From Buchnera aphidicola (Cinara kochiana kochiana) (GTDB lineage: Bacteria; Pseudomonadota; Gammaproteobacteria; Enterobacterales; Enterobacteriaceae), in contig NZ_LR217707.1 in NCBI RefSeq assembly GCF_900698905.1, forward strand, positions 369,721 through 433,720: a stretch of DNA of 64,000 nucleotides. The letters run 5' to 3'. The position numbers were made by a program, and so were the translations under genes. Numbering within the stretch: position 1 is the first letter of the stretch; each line of letters begins with the position of its first letter. A model generated the notes under the pieces. It ran no database searches, was not told the origin of the DNA, and was given only the letters and a program-made list of their open reading frames with translations. This document shows positions 49,139 through 60,032 of this stretch, piece after piece.

Positions 49139-49212
49139 TCGGCGAAAGAGGATTTGAACCTCTGACCCACTGGTCCCAAACCAGTTGCGCTACCAAGCTG
49201 CGCTATTCGCCG
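49139..49212 (-). tRNA. tRNA-Pro (TGG)
   Basis: A 74-base cloverleaf on the minus strand with anticodon TGG in ACTGGTTTGGGACCAGT. Acceptor CGGCGAA pairs with TTCGCCG, discriminator A. It matches E. coli proM, last tRNA of the argX-hisR-leuT-proM cluster. The single Pro TGG species can read all Pro codons after wobble modification. Confidence 0.97.
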
Positions 49213-49283
49213 ATATAATTTAATAAAAATTTATTATTATTTTATTAATAAAAAAATCATTTAATAAAATAAAAATATATATG

Positions 49284-49357
49284 GGTGGTCAATGGGATTT
49301 GAACCCATGACCGCTGGAATCACAATCCAGAGCTCTACCGACTAAGCTATGACCACC
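49284..49357 (-). tRNA. tRNA-His (GTG)
   Basis: A 74-base cloverleaf on the minus strand, anticodon GTG in CTGGATTGTGATTCCAG. The eight-pair acceptor GGTGGTCA / TGACCACC includes the extra G-1:C73 pair that defines tRNA-His. It matches E. coli hisR and lies between tRNA-Arg and tRNA-Pro, with the Leu tRNA that follows it in E. coli missing. Confidence 0.97.
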
Positions 49358-49390
49358 AAAAATAGATATATATATAATATAATATAAAAT

Positions 49391-49465
49391 TGCGTCCGAC
49401 AGGATTTGAACCTGAGACCTTTACTTTCGGAAAGTAATGCTCTATCCATATTGAGCTACGGACGC
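49391..49465 (-). tRNA. tRNA-Arg (CCG)
   Basis: A 75-base cloverleaf on the minus strand, anticodon CCG in TTACTTTCCGAAAGTAA. Acceptor GCGTCCG / CGGACGC, discriminator A. It matches E. coli argX except for a weakened, A/T-rich anticodon stem and a D-loop one base longer. First gene of the Arg-His-Pro cluster. Confidence 0.95.
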
Positions 49466-49739
49466 AAAAATTTTAATATCATTAATTATAGCCAATATAA
49501 ATATTATATTATTAAAAATAATTTTTACTATCTGATAAATATTATATATACACTGATTAAAAAAATCTACTATTTTATTTTATTTATTAAATAAATATTT
49601 AATATTAAATAAAATAAATATTTATATAATATATAAATATATATATAATTGTTATTATTAAACAATAAAACAATAAAAAAATTATTTATTTAATTTTTTA
49701 TAAATTATGATTAAAAATTCTTTTATTAGCAAAAGAATA

Positions 49740-51002
49740 TTATTTTGATCTTTTCATCATATCAAAAAATTCATCATTAGTTTTAGTCATAGATAATTTA
49801 TTAATTAAAAATTCCATAGCATCTATTTCACCCATAGGATGAATAATTTTACGTAAAATCCACATTTTTTGTAATTCTTCAGGCATAGTTAACAGTTCTT
49901 CTCTACGTGTGCCCGATCTATTGTAATCAATAGCTGGAAAAACACGTTTTTCTGCTATTTTTCTAGATAAAGGCAATTCCATATTTCCAGTTCCTTTAAA
50001 TTCTTCATAAATAACTTCATCCATCTTAGATCCGGTATCAATTAATGCAGTCGCAATAATTGTTAAACTACCACCTTCCTTAACGTTACGCGCTGCTCCA
50101 AAAAATCTCTTAGGTCTATGTAATGCATTTGCATCAACACCACCCGTTAATACCTTACCAGATGCGGGTACTACAGTATTATATGCACGAGCTAATCTAG
50201 TAATTGAATCCAATAAAATAATAACATCTTTTTTATGTTCAACTAATCGCTTTGCTCTTTCAATTACCATTTCTGCTACTTGTACGTGTCTAGAAGCTGG
50301 CTCATCAAAAGTTGATGCTACTACTTCTCCTTTAACTAATCTTTGCATTTCAGTAACTTCTTCTGGTCGTTCATCAATCAATAAAACCATTAATACACAA
50401 TCTGGATGATTATATGCAATACTTTGAGCTATATTTTGTAATAATATAGTCTTTCCTGCTTTTGGCGGCGCAACAATTAACCCTCTTTGCCCGCGTCCTA
50501 TGGGAGAAGATAAGTCTAATACTCTAGCAGTTAAATCTTCTTTAGAACCGTTACCACGTTCCATCTTTAACCTAGAATTAGCATGTAAAGGTGTTAAATT
50601 TTCAAATAAAATTTTACTACGCGCATTTTCTGGTTTATCATAATTAACGGTATTTACTTTTAATAAAGCAAAATAACGCTCTCCTTCTTTAGGCGGTCTA
50701 ATTTTACCTGAAATAGTATCTCCAGTCCTTAAATTAAAACGACGAATCTGACTCGGCGATACATAAATATCATCAGGACCCGCTAAATAAGAACTATCTG
50801 ATGATCGCAAAAAACCAAATCCATCTTGTAAAATCTCTAAAACCCCATCTCCAAATATATCTTCTCCACTTTTTGAATGTTGTTTTAATATAGAAAAAAT
50901 AATATCTTGTTTACGCATTCGAGCTAAATTTTCAAGACCTATTTGTTTACCTAAAATAATAAGTTTTGATACTGATGTATTTTTTAATTTGGTAAGATTC
51001 AT
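49740..51002 (-). CDS. rho: Transcription termination factor Rho
   Basis: A hexameric RNA helicase that ends transcription. [18 protein letters not shown] is the N-terminal domain; the RNA-binding fold includes [23 protein letters not shown]. Walker A is [15 protein letters not shown], Walker [14 protein letters not shown], and the Q- and R-loops ([24 protein letters not shown]) are intact. The ATG at 51002 gives 420 residues (E. coli 419); an upstream start is unsupported. Retention of Rho matters where few strong intrinsic terminators exist. Confidence 0.98.
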   Translation of the reverse strand: MNLTKLKNTSVSKLIILGKQIGLENLARMRKQDIIFSILKQHSKSGEDIFGDGVLEILQDGFGFLRSSDSSYLAGPDDIYVSPSQIRRFNLRTGDTISGKIRPPKEGERYFALLKVNTVNYDKPENARSKILFENLTPLHANSRLKMERGNGSKEDLTARVLDLSSPIGRGQRGLIVAPPKAGKTILLQNIAQSIAYNHPDCVLMVLLIDERPEEVTEMQRLVKGEVVASTFDEPASRHVQVAEMVIERAKRLVEHKKDVIILLDSITRLARAYNTVVPASGKVLTGGVDANALHRPKRFFGAARNVKEGGSLTIIATALIDTGSKMDEVIYEEFKGTGNMELPLSRKIAEKRVFPAIDYNRSGTRREELLTMPEELQKMWILRKIIHPMGEIDAMEFLINKLSMTKTNDEFFDMMKRSK

Positions 51003-51216
51003 AATAGTGAATATATCAATCCATTTTAGAGAAAAATATAAAATATATTTATATATAAACAATACATTATATATACATATATATACATTATTGTAGATGT
51101 AAGGTAATTATTTTAAGTAAAAAAAAACACATATATACTTAATATATAAAAAATTGTTATATTGTTAAATTTAATTTTATAAATATAAAAAATAAAAAAA
51201 ATAAAATTTAAAAACT

Positions 51217-51552
51217 TTAAAGTAATATTTTATTGTCTAAAAAATTTTTTAATTCTATTTTTGATATAACTCCTATTTTTGTTCCTATAATTTTATTTTT
51301 ATTAAACAATAATAATGTCGGAATTCCTCGAATGGAATATTTAATCGGTATTTTTTTATTCATATCAATATTAATTTTTCCCACAACAATTTTTTTATAA
51401 TATTCATGAGCAATATCTTCTAAAATTGGTGATAAAATTTTACACGGACCACACCAATCCGCCCAAAAATCTACCAATACATATTTATTTGAAGTAAATA
51501 CTTGTTCTTTAAAATTTTGATCTGTTAATTCAATGATTTTAGTTATTTTCAT
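51217..51552 (-). CDS. trxA: Thioredoxin
   Basis: A thiol-disulfide reductant for ribonucleotide reductase and others. The active site WCGPC is at residues 33-37, with the conserved cis-Pro in RGIPTLLLF near 77 and buried Asp in LVDFWADWC. Length 111 (E. coli 109). It sits between rep and rho as in E. coli, with gpp, rhlB and rhoL removed. Confidence 0.97.
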   Translation of the reverse strand: MKITKIIELTDQNFKEQVFTSNKYVLVDFWADWCGPCKILSPILEDIAHEYYKKIVVGKINIDMNKKIPIKYSIRGIPTLLLFNKNKIIGTKIGVISKIELKNFLDNKILL

Positions 51553-51698
51553 AAAAACCTTTATATGTATTTTATATTGTAATTAATATTTTTATATTAT
51601 TTATAAATACTGTATTGTATAAAACAATCTTTATTTACCTAAGACTAGTGTACACTTATACAATACAATTAAGATGTTATTGATATTTTTATTTAACT

Positions 51699-53636
51699 TT
51701 AGTATTTAATCCAATGAATTGCTCGTTGCGGTAATTCAAATAAAAATCGACTTGGCTGTACATGAATTAACATACCAAATTTTTTTTTATTTCTACAAAA
51801 ACTCAAAAAAAGTTGTTTTTTTGCACGAGTAATTCCTACATACATCAAACGACGTTCTTCTGTAATGTTATCGTCCATAATACTTTTCTGATGCGGTAAT
51901 GTACCTTCTTCCACTCCAATGATACATACTACCGAAAACTCCAATCCTTTTGATGCGTGTATGGTCATTAAATGTAATTTGTCAATATTTTTATTAGTAT
52001 CATATTGCATAATATTTTCAAAATCACCACATACAAACCGTATTAATACATCTTCTAATTTTATTGGTAAATTACCATTTCGACCTACTAATATATTTTT
52101 TAACCAATTAGAAAAACAAATTATATCTTTTATACGTTTTTCTGAAATATTATGATCATTATGATAATTTGTAATCCATGAAAAATAATTTACATCTTTA
52201 ATAACATTATTTAAAATTTTTTCCGGTTTATTTAATAGATTAGATGACAATTGTACAATCCATAAAACAAAATTATTTAATTTTAAAAAAACATTTTTAT
52301 TTAATTTTTTAATTATACGAAAATCCATACTGGCTGCAAATAAACTAATTTTATGATATGCAGCAAATTTCTTTAGTTTATTTAAAGTAACTAATCCTAT
52401 TCTTCGATTTGGAACATTAATAATACGTAGAAACGCTAAATCATCTTTATGATTAACAATTAACCGTAAATATGCTAATAAATCTTTAATTTCTAATAAA
52501 TCAAAAAAAGATTGTCCGGAATAAATATAATACGGAATATCTTGACATACTAATTCTGCTTCTACAGCTTGTACTTGATAATTATTCCGATATAAAATAG
52601 CATAATCTTTATACTGCATATTATGAAGATTCTTATGATATTGAATATAATTAATTATTTGTCGAGCTTCTTGTGCTTCATTTATTGACATAAATACATA
52701 AATTTTATTTCCATAATCTAAAGTAGAAAATAATTTTTTATTAAAAAAATTCTCATTATTAGAAATTAAAATATTGGCTGCATGTAATATACAACCAGAA
52801 GAACGATAATTTTGTTCCATTTTAATAACATTTAAAGTAGGAAAATCATATTTTAATAAATAAAAAATTTTTTGTTGAGCTCCTCTCCATGAATAAATAG
52901 ACTGATCATTATCACCAACTACTGTAAAATTAGCATTACAACCGCATAATAATTTAATTAACTCATACTGACTAATATTAATATCTTGATACTCATCTAC
53001 TAATAAATATTGAATTTTTTTTTGCCAATTCAATCGTATCTGAAGATTATTTTTTAACAAAACAGTAGGTAAAAAAATTAAATCATTAAAATCTAATATA
53101 TTATGTTGCTTAAGAAAACAATCATATTTTTCATAAAAAAAAACACATTTCTCTTCTAAAGCAGAATTTATACATTTATATGCAAGTTTAGGATTTAATA
53201 ATCGATTTTTCCAAACAGAAATTTGATAAAGTAACTGTTTTAAAAAAAAAATATTACTATTTTTATTAATATTTATCAAATTTTTTAATAAACGTAATTG
53301 TTCATTTTGATCAAATAAAGTAAAATTTTTTTTTAAACCCAATAAACGATATTCGTTTCTAATAATTTTTAAACCTAAAGCATGAAATGTAGAAATTGTT
53401 ATATCATGTATTTGCTGAAGGGTTAACTTTTTCAATAAACGTAATTCAATTTCTTTAGCTGCTTTATTAGTAAACGTTACTGCAAAAATTTTTTTAGGAT
53501 CATATTGATAAATAGTAATTAATGTTATCACTTTATGAATTATAACACTAGTTTTTCCTGATCCTGCCCCAGCTAAAATTAAACACGGATTATCAATAAT
53601 ATGAATAGCTTTTTCTTGAACTTTATTTAACATCAT
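51699..53636 (-). CDS. rep: ATP-dependent DNA helicase Rep
   Basis: A superfamily 1A 3'-5' helicase that helps forks past obstacles. Motif I LAGAGSGKTSVII is near residue 20, Ia VTFTNKAAKEI, II LLVDEYQDIN, III VVGDNDQSIYSWRGA, V LHLMTIHASKGLEFSVV and VI RRLMYVGITRAKKQLFLSFC. The order of conserved blocks and the position next to trxA and ilvC favour Rep over UvrD. Length 645, about 28 residues shorter at the C-terminus than E. coli Rep, losing the tail that binds DnaB, so the link to the replisome may be changed. It begins ATG ATG; either could start. Confidence 0.94.
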   Translation of the reverse strand: MMLNKVQEKAIHIIDNPCLILAGAGSGKTSVIIHKVITLITIYQYDPKKIFAVTFTNKAAKEIELRLLKKLTLQQIHDITISTFHALGLKIIRNEYRLLGLKKNFTLFDQNEQLRLLKNLININKNSNIFFLKQLLYQISVWKNRLLNPKLAYKCINSALEEKCVFFYEKYDCFLKQHNILDFNDLIFLPTVLLKNNLQIRLNWQKKIQYLLVDEYQDINISQYELIKLLCGCNANFTVVGDNDQSIYSWRGAQQKIFYLLKYDFPTLNVIKMEQNYRSSGCILHAANILISNNENFFNKKLFSTLDYGNKIYVFMSINEAQEARQIINYIQYHKNLHNMQYKDYAILYRNNYQVQAVEAELVCQDIPYYIYSGQSFFDLLEIKDLLAYLRLIVNHKDDLAFLRIINVPNRRIGLVTLNKLKKFAAYHKISLFAASMDFRIIKKLNKNVFLKLNNFVLWIVQLSSNLLNKPEKILNNVIKDVNYFSWITNYHNDHNISEKRIKDIICFSNWLKNILVGRNGNLPIKLEDVLIRFVCGDFENIMQYDTNKNIDKLHLMTIHASKGLEFSVVCIIGVEEGTLPHQKSIMDDNITEERRLMYVGITRAKKQLFLSFCRNKKKFGMLIHVQPSRFLFELPQRAIHWIKY

Positions 53637-53742
53637 AAATATATTATCATAAACATAAAATTTTTAAATTAATCTAATTTATTTAAAAATAAATACAACT
53701 TATATAGCGTACATGTATTTAACAATAATAACATTAATGGTT

Positions 53743-55224
53743 TTAATTATTTAAACATGTTGATGACTTCATAGCTGTCATGTACGAACGTAATTGTTCT
53801 CCAATTTTTTCAATAGCGTGATTTTTAATAAAATTATTAATAGACATTAATTCTTGATTGCTAATAAAATCATTTTTAATACATTCACCTAAATCACTAC
53901 TACGAATAGTTTTTATAAAATTATTTAAAATAGGAATAGCTTTTTCAGAAAATAAATGACTACCATATTCTGCGGTATCAGAAATAATCAAATTCATTTC
54001 GTATAATCTTTTTCTAGCAATAGTATTAGTAATCAATGGTAATTCATGTAACGATTCATAATATGCAGAGGCAGGCGTAATACCTGTTTCTATCATAGTT
54101 TCAAACGATAATTCAACACCTGCTTTTAACATAGCAATCATTAAAGTACATTTTTCAAAATATTCATGATCTAATATTTCTCTACCGGAATATAAATTAG
54201 CATTTTCAAAAGAAGATTTATGTAATTTTTTTCTCCATTGGATTAATTTTAAATCTCCTTGTTTCCAATCAGACATCATCTTTTTTGAAAAATTTCCGGA
54301 AATAATATTATCCATATGTAAACAAAATAGTGGTTTTAATATAGTTTTTAACTTTATTGATAAATTATAAGCACGAACTTTTGTAGGACCGGATAAACGA
54401 TCAAATAATAATTTAATTCCTCCTACTTTCATACATTCTGCTAATTTTTCCCAACCAAATTGCAATAATGTAGCAGAATAATCAGAACTATACCCTTTAC
54501 TAATTAAATGTTGATAACAAACTAATGAACAAGCTTGTAACATACCACATAAAATAGTTTGTTCTCCCATTAAATCAGATTTAACTTCTGCAATAAAAGA
54601 AGATCGTAATACTCCAGCCTTATGTGATCCTAAACCAATAGCCCATGATTTTGCAATATTTAAACCATTTAACTGTAAATCATTTTCTTGATGTACAGCA
54701 ATTAATGCGGGTACACCAAATCCATTTAAAAATTCTTGTCGTACTTCAGTACCAGGGCATTTAGGTGCTACCATGATAACCGTAATATCTGAACGAATTT
54801 TTTCTCCTTCTTCAACAATATTAAATCCATGAGAATACCCTAAAGTAGAATTTTTTTTCATTAACGTTTGCAGTTTTCTTACTACCTTAGAGTGTTGTTT
54901 GTCTGGAGTTAAATTAATAACTAAATCAGCATCAGGAACTAATTTTTTATATGTATCTACACAAAAATTATTTCGAATAGCATTATTCCATGAAGTAGAC
55001 TTATTAATTATAGAATTTTTTCTAAGTGCAAATGAAACCTTGAAACCAGAATCTCTTAAATTTAATCCTTGATTTAATCCTTGCGCACCACATCCAACAA
55101 TAACAATATTTTTATTCTTTAATATTTCTTTAGAATTCAAAAATTCTGATTGATTCATTAAAAATCCAGTACTTAAATTTATTAATTTTTCTCTAAAGGA
55201 AAGAGAATTAAAGAAATTTTTCAT
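53743..55224 (-). CDS. ilvC: Ketol-acid reductoisomerase (class II)
   Basis: The second common step of Ile and Val synthesis, Mg- and NADPH-dependent. The Rossmann fingerprint [20 protein letters not shown] is near residue 40; [16 protein letters not shown] and the duplicated C-terminal knotted domain (class II, enterobacterial) follow. The ATG at 55224 gives [14 protein letters not shown] and 493 residues (E. coli 491). It is upstream of rep as in E. coli. With ilvD it makes the 2-oxo acids the host can aminate. Confidence 0.98.
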   Translation of the reverse strand: MKNFFNSLSFREKLINLSTGFLMNQSEFLNSKEILKNKNIVIVGCGAQGLNQGLNLRDSGFKVSFALRKNSIINKSTSWNNAIRNNFCVDTYKKLVPDADLVINLTPDKQHSKVVRKLQTLMKKNSTLGYSHGFNIVEEGEKIRSDITVIMVAPKCPGTEVRQEFLNGFGVPALIAVHQENDLQLNGLNIAKSWAIGLGSHKAGVLRSSFIAEVKSDLMGEQTILCGMLQACSLVCYQHLISKGYSSDYSATLLQFGWEKLAECMKVGGIKLLFDRLSGPTKVRAYNLSIKLKTILKPLFCLHMDNIISGNFSKKMMSDWKQGDLKLIQWRKKLHKSSFENANLYSGREILDHEYFEKCTLMIAMLKAGVELSFETMIETGITPASAYYESLHELPLITNTIARKRLYEMNLIISDTAEYGSHLFSEKAIPILNNFIKTIRSSDLGECIKNDFISNQELMSINNFIKNHAIEKIGEQLRSYMTAMKSSTCLNN

Positions 55225-55346
55225 AAAAACTCCGTTTGATTTAAAATAAAAAATATAGTTATTATAAATAACCAATAAATTTTATAAAAAATTAAATTAT
55301 TAATTAGTTGATATAATATAAAAATATTTTATAGAAATATATATTT

Positions 55347-57182
55347 CTATATTTTGCGTACCGCACCTGTGTCTGCACTAGTGGCAAACATACTATATAT
55401 TTTCAAAGAATCAGAAATATTACGTAAACGATTTTTTGGTGTATATGCCTTCTTACCTCTACTTTCTTCTTTTAATTGACGATTTAATAATTCTTTTTTT
55501 GGAACATTTAAAATAATACTACGTTTTAAAATATCAATACTAATAATATCTCCATTATATATCAACGCAATTAATCCGCGACTCGCAGCTTCAGGAGAAA
55601 TATGTCCGATTGAAATACCGGAAGTTCCGCCAGAAAATCGCCCGTCAGTAATTAAAGCGCATTTTTTGTCTAATTTCATAGATTTTAAATATGCAGTAGG
55701 ATATAACATCTCTTGCATACCCGGACCACCACATGGTCCTTCATATCGAATGACTATTACATCACCAAAATTAATTTTTTTGTGTAAAATAGCATATACA
55801 GCATCTTCTTGGCTTTCATATACTTTAGCTGGACCCATAAATACCATATTTTTTTTATCAATAGCAGCGGTTTTTATTATACTGCCGTATTTTGCTAAAT
55901 TACCTGTTAATATTGCTAAGCCGCCATCTTGATTATATGCATATTTTTGCGAACGAATACAACCTGTTTTACGATCTAGGTCTAAAGTAGACCATCGAAA
56001 TGATTGAGAAAAAGGAATAATAGTTTTTTTACCTTTAGGACCTGATGAATAAAAATGAAATGCATGTTTATTTTGAACATCAAGTATATCGTATTTATTA
56101 ATTATTTCTTTTAATGTAAACCCTAATATACCAAATACTGATGTATCTAATAAATTAATTTTATTTAATTCAGATAAAATACCAATCACCCCTCCAGCAC
56201 GATGTAAATCTTCCATATGATATTTAGAAGTACTAGGAGAAAGTTTGCATAAATGAGGTACTATTCTAGATAAATAATCAATATCTGACATAGTAAAATT
56301 AACCTTAGACTCATGAGCCATAGCTAATAAATGTAATACTGTATTTGTAGATCCTCCCATAGCGATATCTAAAATCATAGCATTTTTCAAAGTAGTTTTT
56401 GTAACAATACTTCTAGGTAATAATGCAAGATTATTATCTATATAATAATCTTTAGTATTTTTTACAATAACTTTGCCTGCTTTTAAAAATAATTTTTTTC
56501 TGTCAGTATGAGTGGCTAACACTGTTCCATTTCCAGGTAATGATAAACCAATAGCTTCCGTTAAACAATTCATAGAATTAGCTGTAAACATGCCTGAACA
56601 AGAACCACAGGTCGGACAAGCTGAATGTTCAATATCCGATAATGTTTCCGATGAAGTATTTGGATTAGCTCCATGAGCTATAGCATCTACTAAATCAATT
56701 TTAATAATTTTTTTATTAGATATAATTTTTCCTGATTCCATAGGACCACCAGACACAAAGACCGCCGGAATATTTAATCGTAATGCCGCCAATAACATGC
56801 CGGGTGTAATTTTATCGCAATTAGAAATACACACCATAGAATCTACACAATGCGCATTAATCATATATTCAATAGAATCTGCTATTAATTCTCGAGAAGG
56901 AAGAGAATAAAGCATTCCAGCATGTCCCATCGCAATTCCATCGTCAATAGCAATTGTATTAAATTCTTTAGCAATACCTCCAAAGTTAACAATTTGTTGA
57001 GATACTAATCTACCTAATTCACGTAAATGTATATGTCCGGGTACAAATTCAGTAAATGAATTAACTACTGCAATAATTGGTTTACCAAAATCTTTATCTT
57101 GAACACCAGTAGCACGCCATAAAGCTCTAGCTCCAGCCATATTTTTGCCGTTAATAGTTGTTGATGAACGATAAATTGGCAT
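55347..57182 (-). CDS. ilvD: Dihydroxy-acid dehydratase
   Basis: The third common step of Ile/Val synthesis, an Fe-S enzyme. Cluster and metal motifs are [12 protein letters not shown] near residue 122 and [19 protein letters not shown] near 192; [22 protein letters not shown] near 470 is the second signature. The ATG at 57182 gives MPIYRSSTT and 611 residues (E. coli 616). It lies 122 bases upstream of ilvC on the same strand, so the two may share a transcript. It depends on the Isc system encoded nearby. Confidence 0.98.
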   Translation of the reverse strand: MPIYRSSTTINGKNMAGARALWRATGVQDKDFGKPIIAVVNSFTEFVPGHIHLRELGRLVSQQIVNFGGIAKEFNTIAIDDGIAMGHAGMLYSLPSRELIADSIEYMINAHCVDSMVCISNCDKITPGMLLAALRLNIPAVFVSGGPMESGKIISNKKIIKIDLVDAIAHGANPNTSSETLSDIEHSACPTCGSCSGMFTANSMNCLTEAIGLSLPGNGTVLATHTDRKKLFLKAGKVIVKNTKDYYIDNNLALLPRSIVTKTTLKNAMILDIAMGGSTNTVLHLLAMAHESKVNFTMSDIDYLSRIVPHLCKLSPSTSKYHMEDLHRAGGVIGILSELNKINLLDTSVFGILGFTLKEIINKYDILDVQNKHAFHFYSSGPKGKKTIIPFSQSFRWSTLDLDRKTGCIRSQKYAYNQDGGLAILTGNLAKYGSIIKTAAIDKKNMVFMGPAKVYESQEDAVYAILHKKINFGDVIVIRYEGPCGGPGMQEMLYPTAYLKSMKLDKKCALITDGRFSGGTSGISIGHISPEAASRGLIALIYNGDIISIDILKRSIILNVPKKELLNRQLKEESRGKKAYTPKNRLRNISDSLKIYSMFATSADTGAVRKI

Positions 57183-57412
57183 TGAAATAAACTCGTTTAT
57201 ATAAAATTTAAAAATAAATAATATTTTAATACTCAATATATTCTTTAAATAATATATTTATATAGAAATATTAATGATTGTCAGTTTATAAAAATTTTTA
57301 ATAATTTTTATACTTATAATAGATATTTATTGGTAAGATATACAAAAGGATTAATATAATCAATATTGATTTTTTTATATTATTTAAAATAATATATATG
57401 TGATATTTATTA

Positions 57413-57486
57413 CAGGGGTGAAGGGAATCGAACCCCTAACTTTCGGTTTTGGAGACCGATGCTCTACCATATTGAACTACACCCCT
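57413..57486 (-). tRNA. tRNA-Trp (CCA)
   Basis: A 74-base cloverleaf on the minus strand, anticodon CCA in CGGTCTCCAAAACCG. Acceptor AGGGGTG / CACCCCT, discriminator G, as in E. coli trpT. The D-loop has one extra base (AATATGG for AATTGG), the same insertion type seen in tRNA-Arg here. The trpT neighbourhood of ilv genes is also kept. Confidence 0.96.
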
Positions 57487-57744
57487 AAAAATATTTTCAT
57501 AATACACATATAAGTATATATTTTAAATATATTATACATGAGAGATAAAAAAAATACAACTATACAAAATTTTCATAAATTTCACAAAAAACTAATTTAT
57601 GTATCAATAAATAATTTATATATATAAATTATTTATTGTTTTTTTATACAAAAAAGTAAATAAAATATATAATAAGATTTAAAAGATAATTAAAAAAATT
57701 ATTTTAAATAATATGTTGATATTTATTATAAGGATTTTATAAAA

Positions 57745-58953
57745 ATGAAATTTCCTATTTATTTAGATTATGCTGCTACTACTCCTACAGATCCTAAAGT
57801 AAAAAAAATAATGAATAAATATTATTCCATAAATGATATTTTCGGAAATGCAGCATCTAGATCTCATAAATTTGGATGGGAAGCAGAAGAATCAGTAGAT
57901 ATAGCAAGAAATGAAATAGCCAAATTAATTAATTCTGATTCCAGAGAAATTATTTTTACTTCTGGTGCTACTGAATCAAATAATTTAGCAATTAAAGGAA
58001 TATATGAATTTCATAAAAATAAAAAAAATCATATCATTACAAGCCAAATAGAACATAAATCAGTACTAGATTGTTGTCGATACCTAGAATATAAAGGGTG
58101 TCACGTAACATATATAAAACCAAATAAATACGGTATTATTGATATATCAAAAATAAAAGAAGCTATTAATGAACATACATTATTGATTTCAATCATGCAT
58201 GTAAATAATGAAATTGGATCTATTCAAAATATTAAAAAAATAAGTCATTTTTGTAGAGAAAAAAAAATTTTTTTTCATGTAGATGCCACACAAAGTATTG
58301 GAAAAATAAAGATAGATATAAAAAAAACACCAATAGATTTACTGTCATTTTCTGCTCATAAAATATACGGACCAAAAGGAATTGGAGCATTATATGTATG
58401 TCTTAAACCGAGAATTCGATTGTCACCGCAAATACATGGTGGTGGACATGAAAGAGGATTTCGTTCTGGAACATTACCGGTTCATCAAATTGTTGGTTTT
58501 GGAGAAGCATGTAAAATATTAAGAAAGAAAATGAAAGATGATATTTTACATACTAGATATTTACGCAATATACTATGGAATGGTTTGCGCGATATTCAAG
58601 AAATTTATTTAAATAGTCACTTTGATTATGTAGTTAACAATATACTTAATATTAGCTTTAATTATATTGAAGGAGAATCACTATTAATGGCTTTGAAAAA
58701 TTTAGCTGTATCTTCTGGATCTGCATGTACATCAGCAAGTCTAGAACCATCATATGTTTTGCGAGCTATAGGTGTAAAAGATGAATTAGCTCATAGTTCT
58801 ATTAGATTTTCTATTGGACGGTTTACAACATCAAAAGATATTAAATATGCTATAATAGCAATTAAAAATGCAATTGAAAAATTAAGAAAACTTTCTCCTC
58901 TTTGGGAAATGTTTCAATCTGGTATTAAAATGGATAAAATTATTTGGAGTTAA
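57745..58953 (+). CDS. iscS: Cysteine desulfurase IscS
   Basis: A PLP enzyme that supplies sulfur for Fe-S clusters and tRNA thiolation. The start [17 protein letters not shown], the PLP-Lys in [18 protein letters not shown] near residue 206 and the mobile-loop Cys in [19 protein letters not shown] near 328 are intact. Length 402 (E. coli 404). A good AAGGA precedes the ATG. It starts a reduced isc operon with no iscR repressor upstream, so [Fe-S] feedback control by IscR is lost. It feeds IscU and also the TusBCD relay. Confidence 0.98.
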   Translation: MKFPIYLDYAATTPTDPKVKKIMNKYYSINDIFGNAASRSHKFGWEAEESVDIARNEIAKLINSDSREIIFTSGATESNNLAIKGIYEFHKNKKNHIITSQIEHKSVLDCCRYLEYKGCHVTYIKPNKYGIIDISKIKEAINEHTLLISIMHVNNEIGSIQNIKKISHFCREKKIFFHVDATQSIGKIKIDIKKTPIDLLSFSAHKIYGPKGIGALYVCLKPRIRLSPQIHGGGHERGFRSGTLPVHQIVGFGEACKILRKKMKDDILHTRYLRNILWNGLRDIQEIYLNSHFDYVVNNILNISFNYIEGESLLMALKNLAVSSGSACTSASLEPSYVLRAIGVKDELAHSSIRFSIGRFTTSKDIKYAIIAIKNAIEKLRKLSPLWEMFQSGIKMDKIIWS

Positions 58954-58980
58954 TACTTTTATATAGGAAAATTTTAAATT

Positions 58981-59370
58981 ATGGCTTACAGTAAAAAAGT
59001 ATTAGATCATTACGAAAACCCAAGAAATGTTGGTTCATTTTCAGAACAAGAAAAAAATGTAGGTACCAGTTTAGTAGGCGCTCCTGCTTGTGGTGATGTA
59101 ATGAAATTACAAATAAAAGTAAATAAAAAAAATATTATAGAAGATGCTTGTTTCAAAACATACGGATGCGGTTCTGCCATTGCTTCTAGTTCATTAATGA
59201 CAGAATGGGTAAAAGGAAAAACATTGAAAGAAGCAAATAAAATAAAAAATACAGATATAGCAAAAGAATTAGATTTACCTCCTGTAAAAATTCACTGCTC
59301 AATTTTAGCAGAAGATGCAATTAAAGGAGCAATTGCCAATTATCAAAAAAAATATAAAAAAAAAAAATAA
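58981..59370 (+). CDS. iscU: Fe-S scaffold protein IscU
   Basis: The scaffold on which 2Fe-2S clusters form. Cys37, Asp39, Cys63 and Cys106 are all present, and LPPVK at 99-103 is the HscA-recognition motif. Length 129 (E. coli 128). It follows iscS by 27 bases. The coding end is a run of twelve A (59356-59367) right before the stop, encoding the Lys tail, so transcript slippage would alter only the C-terminus and read past the stop. iscA, next in E. coli, is missing. Confidence 0.98.
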   Translation: MAYSKKVLDHYENPRNVGSFSEQEKNVGTSLVGAPACGDVMKLQIKVNKKNIIEDACFKTYGCGSAIASSSLMTEWVKGKTLKEANKIKNTDIAKELDLPPVKIHCSILAEDAIKGAIANYQKKYKKKK

Positions 59371-59513
59371 TATTTATTCACTAAATATAGTAGTGCTGAA
59401 TTTAAATATAATTTATTCAGCGCTATTAAAATTAATATATATAAAAAACAACATATACACCTTAAATAACTATCTATTTATTAAAAATAAAAAAAAATTA
59501 TTATAGGCTTATA

Positions 59514-60032
59514 ATGAATTATTTTAATTTATTTCAAATACCCCAAAAATTTAATATTGATAAAAATAAATTAATTAACAATTTTTATGAATTACAAAAA
59601 AAATATCATCCAGATAATTGTGATAAAAATCATTTAAACGAAAATAAAAAAATATTAATATCTATTCAAATTAACAAAGGATTTAACATATTAAAAAATA
59701 AATTTACTAGAGCAAATCATTTATTGGAAATAAATAAAAAAAAATATAAAATAAAAGAAAAATATATTTTTAATAAAAAAAAAACATTAATTGAAAAATT
59801 TCAATTATACGAAGAAATACAAAAAATAAAAAATCAATCAAATTCATTTACTAAAATTAATATTTTTATAAAAAATATAAAAATTAAATTAAATTTATAT
59901 TTTTTAGAATTTAATAAAAAAATTAAAGAAAAAAAAATTAATTCTGCAGATCAGGTATATGGTCATATATGTTTTATATATAAAATTTTAAAAAAAGCTC
60001 AAAATTTAAAAAACACTTTAACTAATGAATAA
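59514..60032 (+). CDS. hscB: J-protein co-chaperone HscB
   Basis: Delivers IscU to HscA. The J-domain has HPD at residues 32-34 (KKYHPDNC), and a C-terminal helical bundle follows, strongly drifted to Lys/Ile/Asn. Length 172 (E. coli 171). Its end overlaps the hscA start by eight bases, so translation is coupled. The 143-base gap after iscU is where iscA would be. Confidence 0.93.
   Translation: MNYFNLFQIPQKFNIDKNKLINNFYELQKKYHPDNCDKNHLNENKKILISIQINKGFNILKNKFTRANHLLEINKKKYKIKEKYIFNKKKTLIEKFQLYEEIQKIKNQSNSFTKINIFIKNIKIKLNLYFLEFNKKIKEKKINSADQVYGHICFIYKILKKAQNLKNTLTNE

Noticed and set aside
49406-49594. 62-codon open frame on the plus strand
   Set aside because: It begins inside the complement of tRNA-Arg and runs into A/T-rich spacer; no support for coding.
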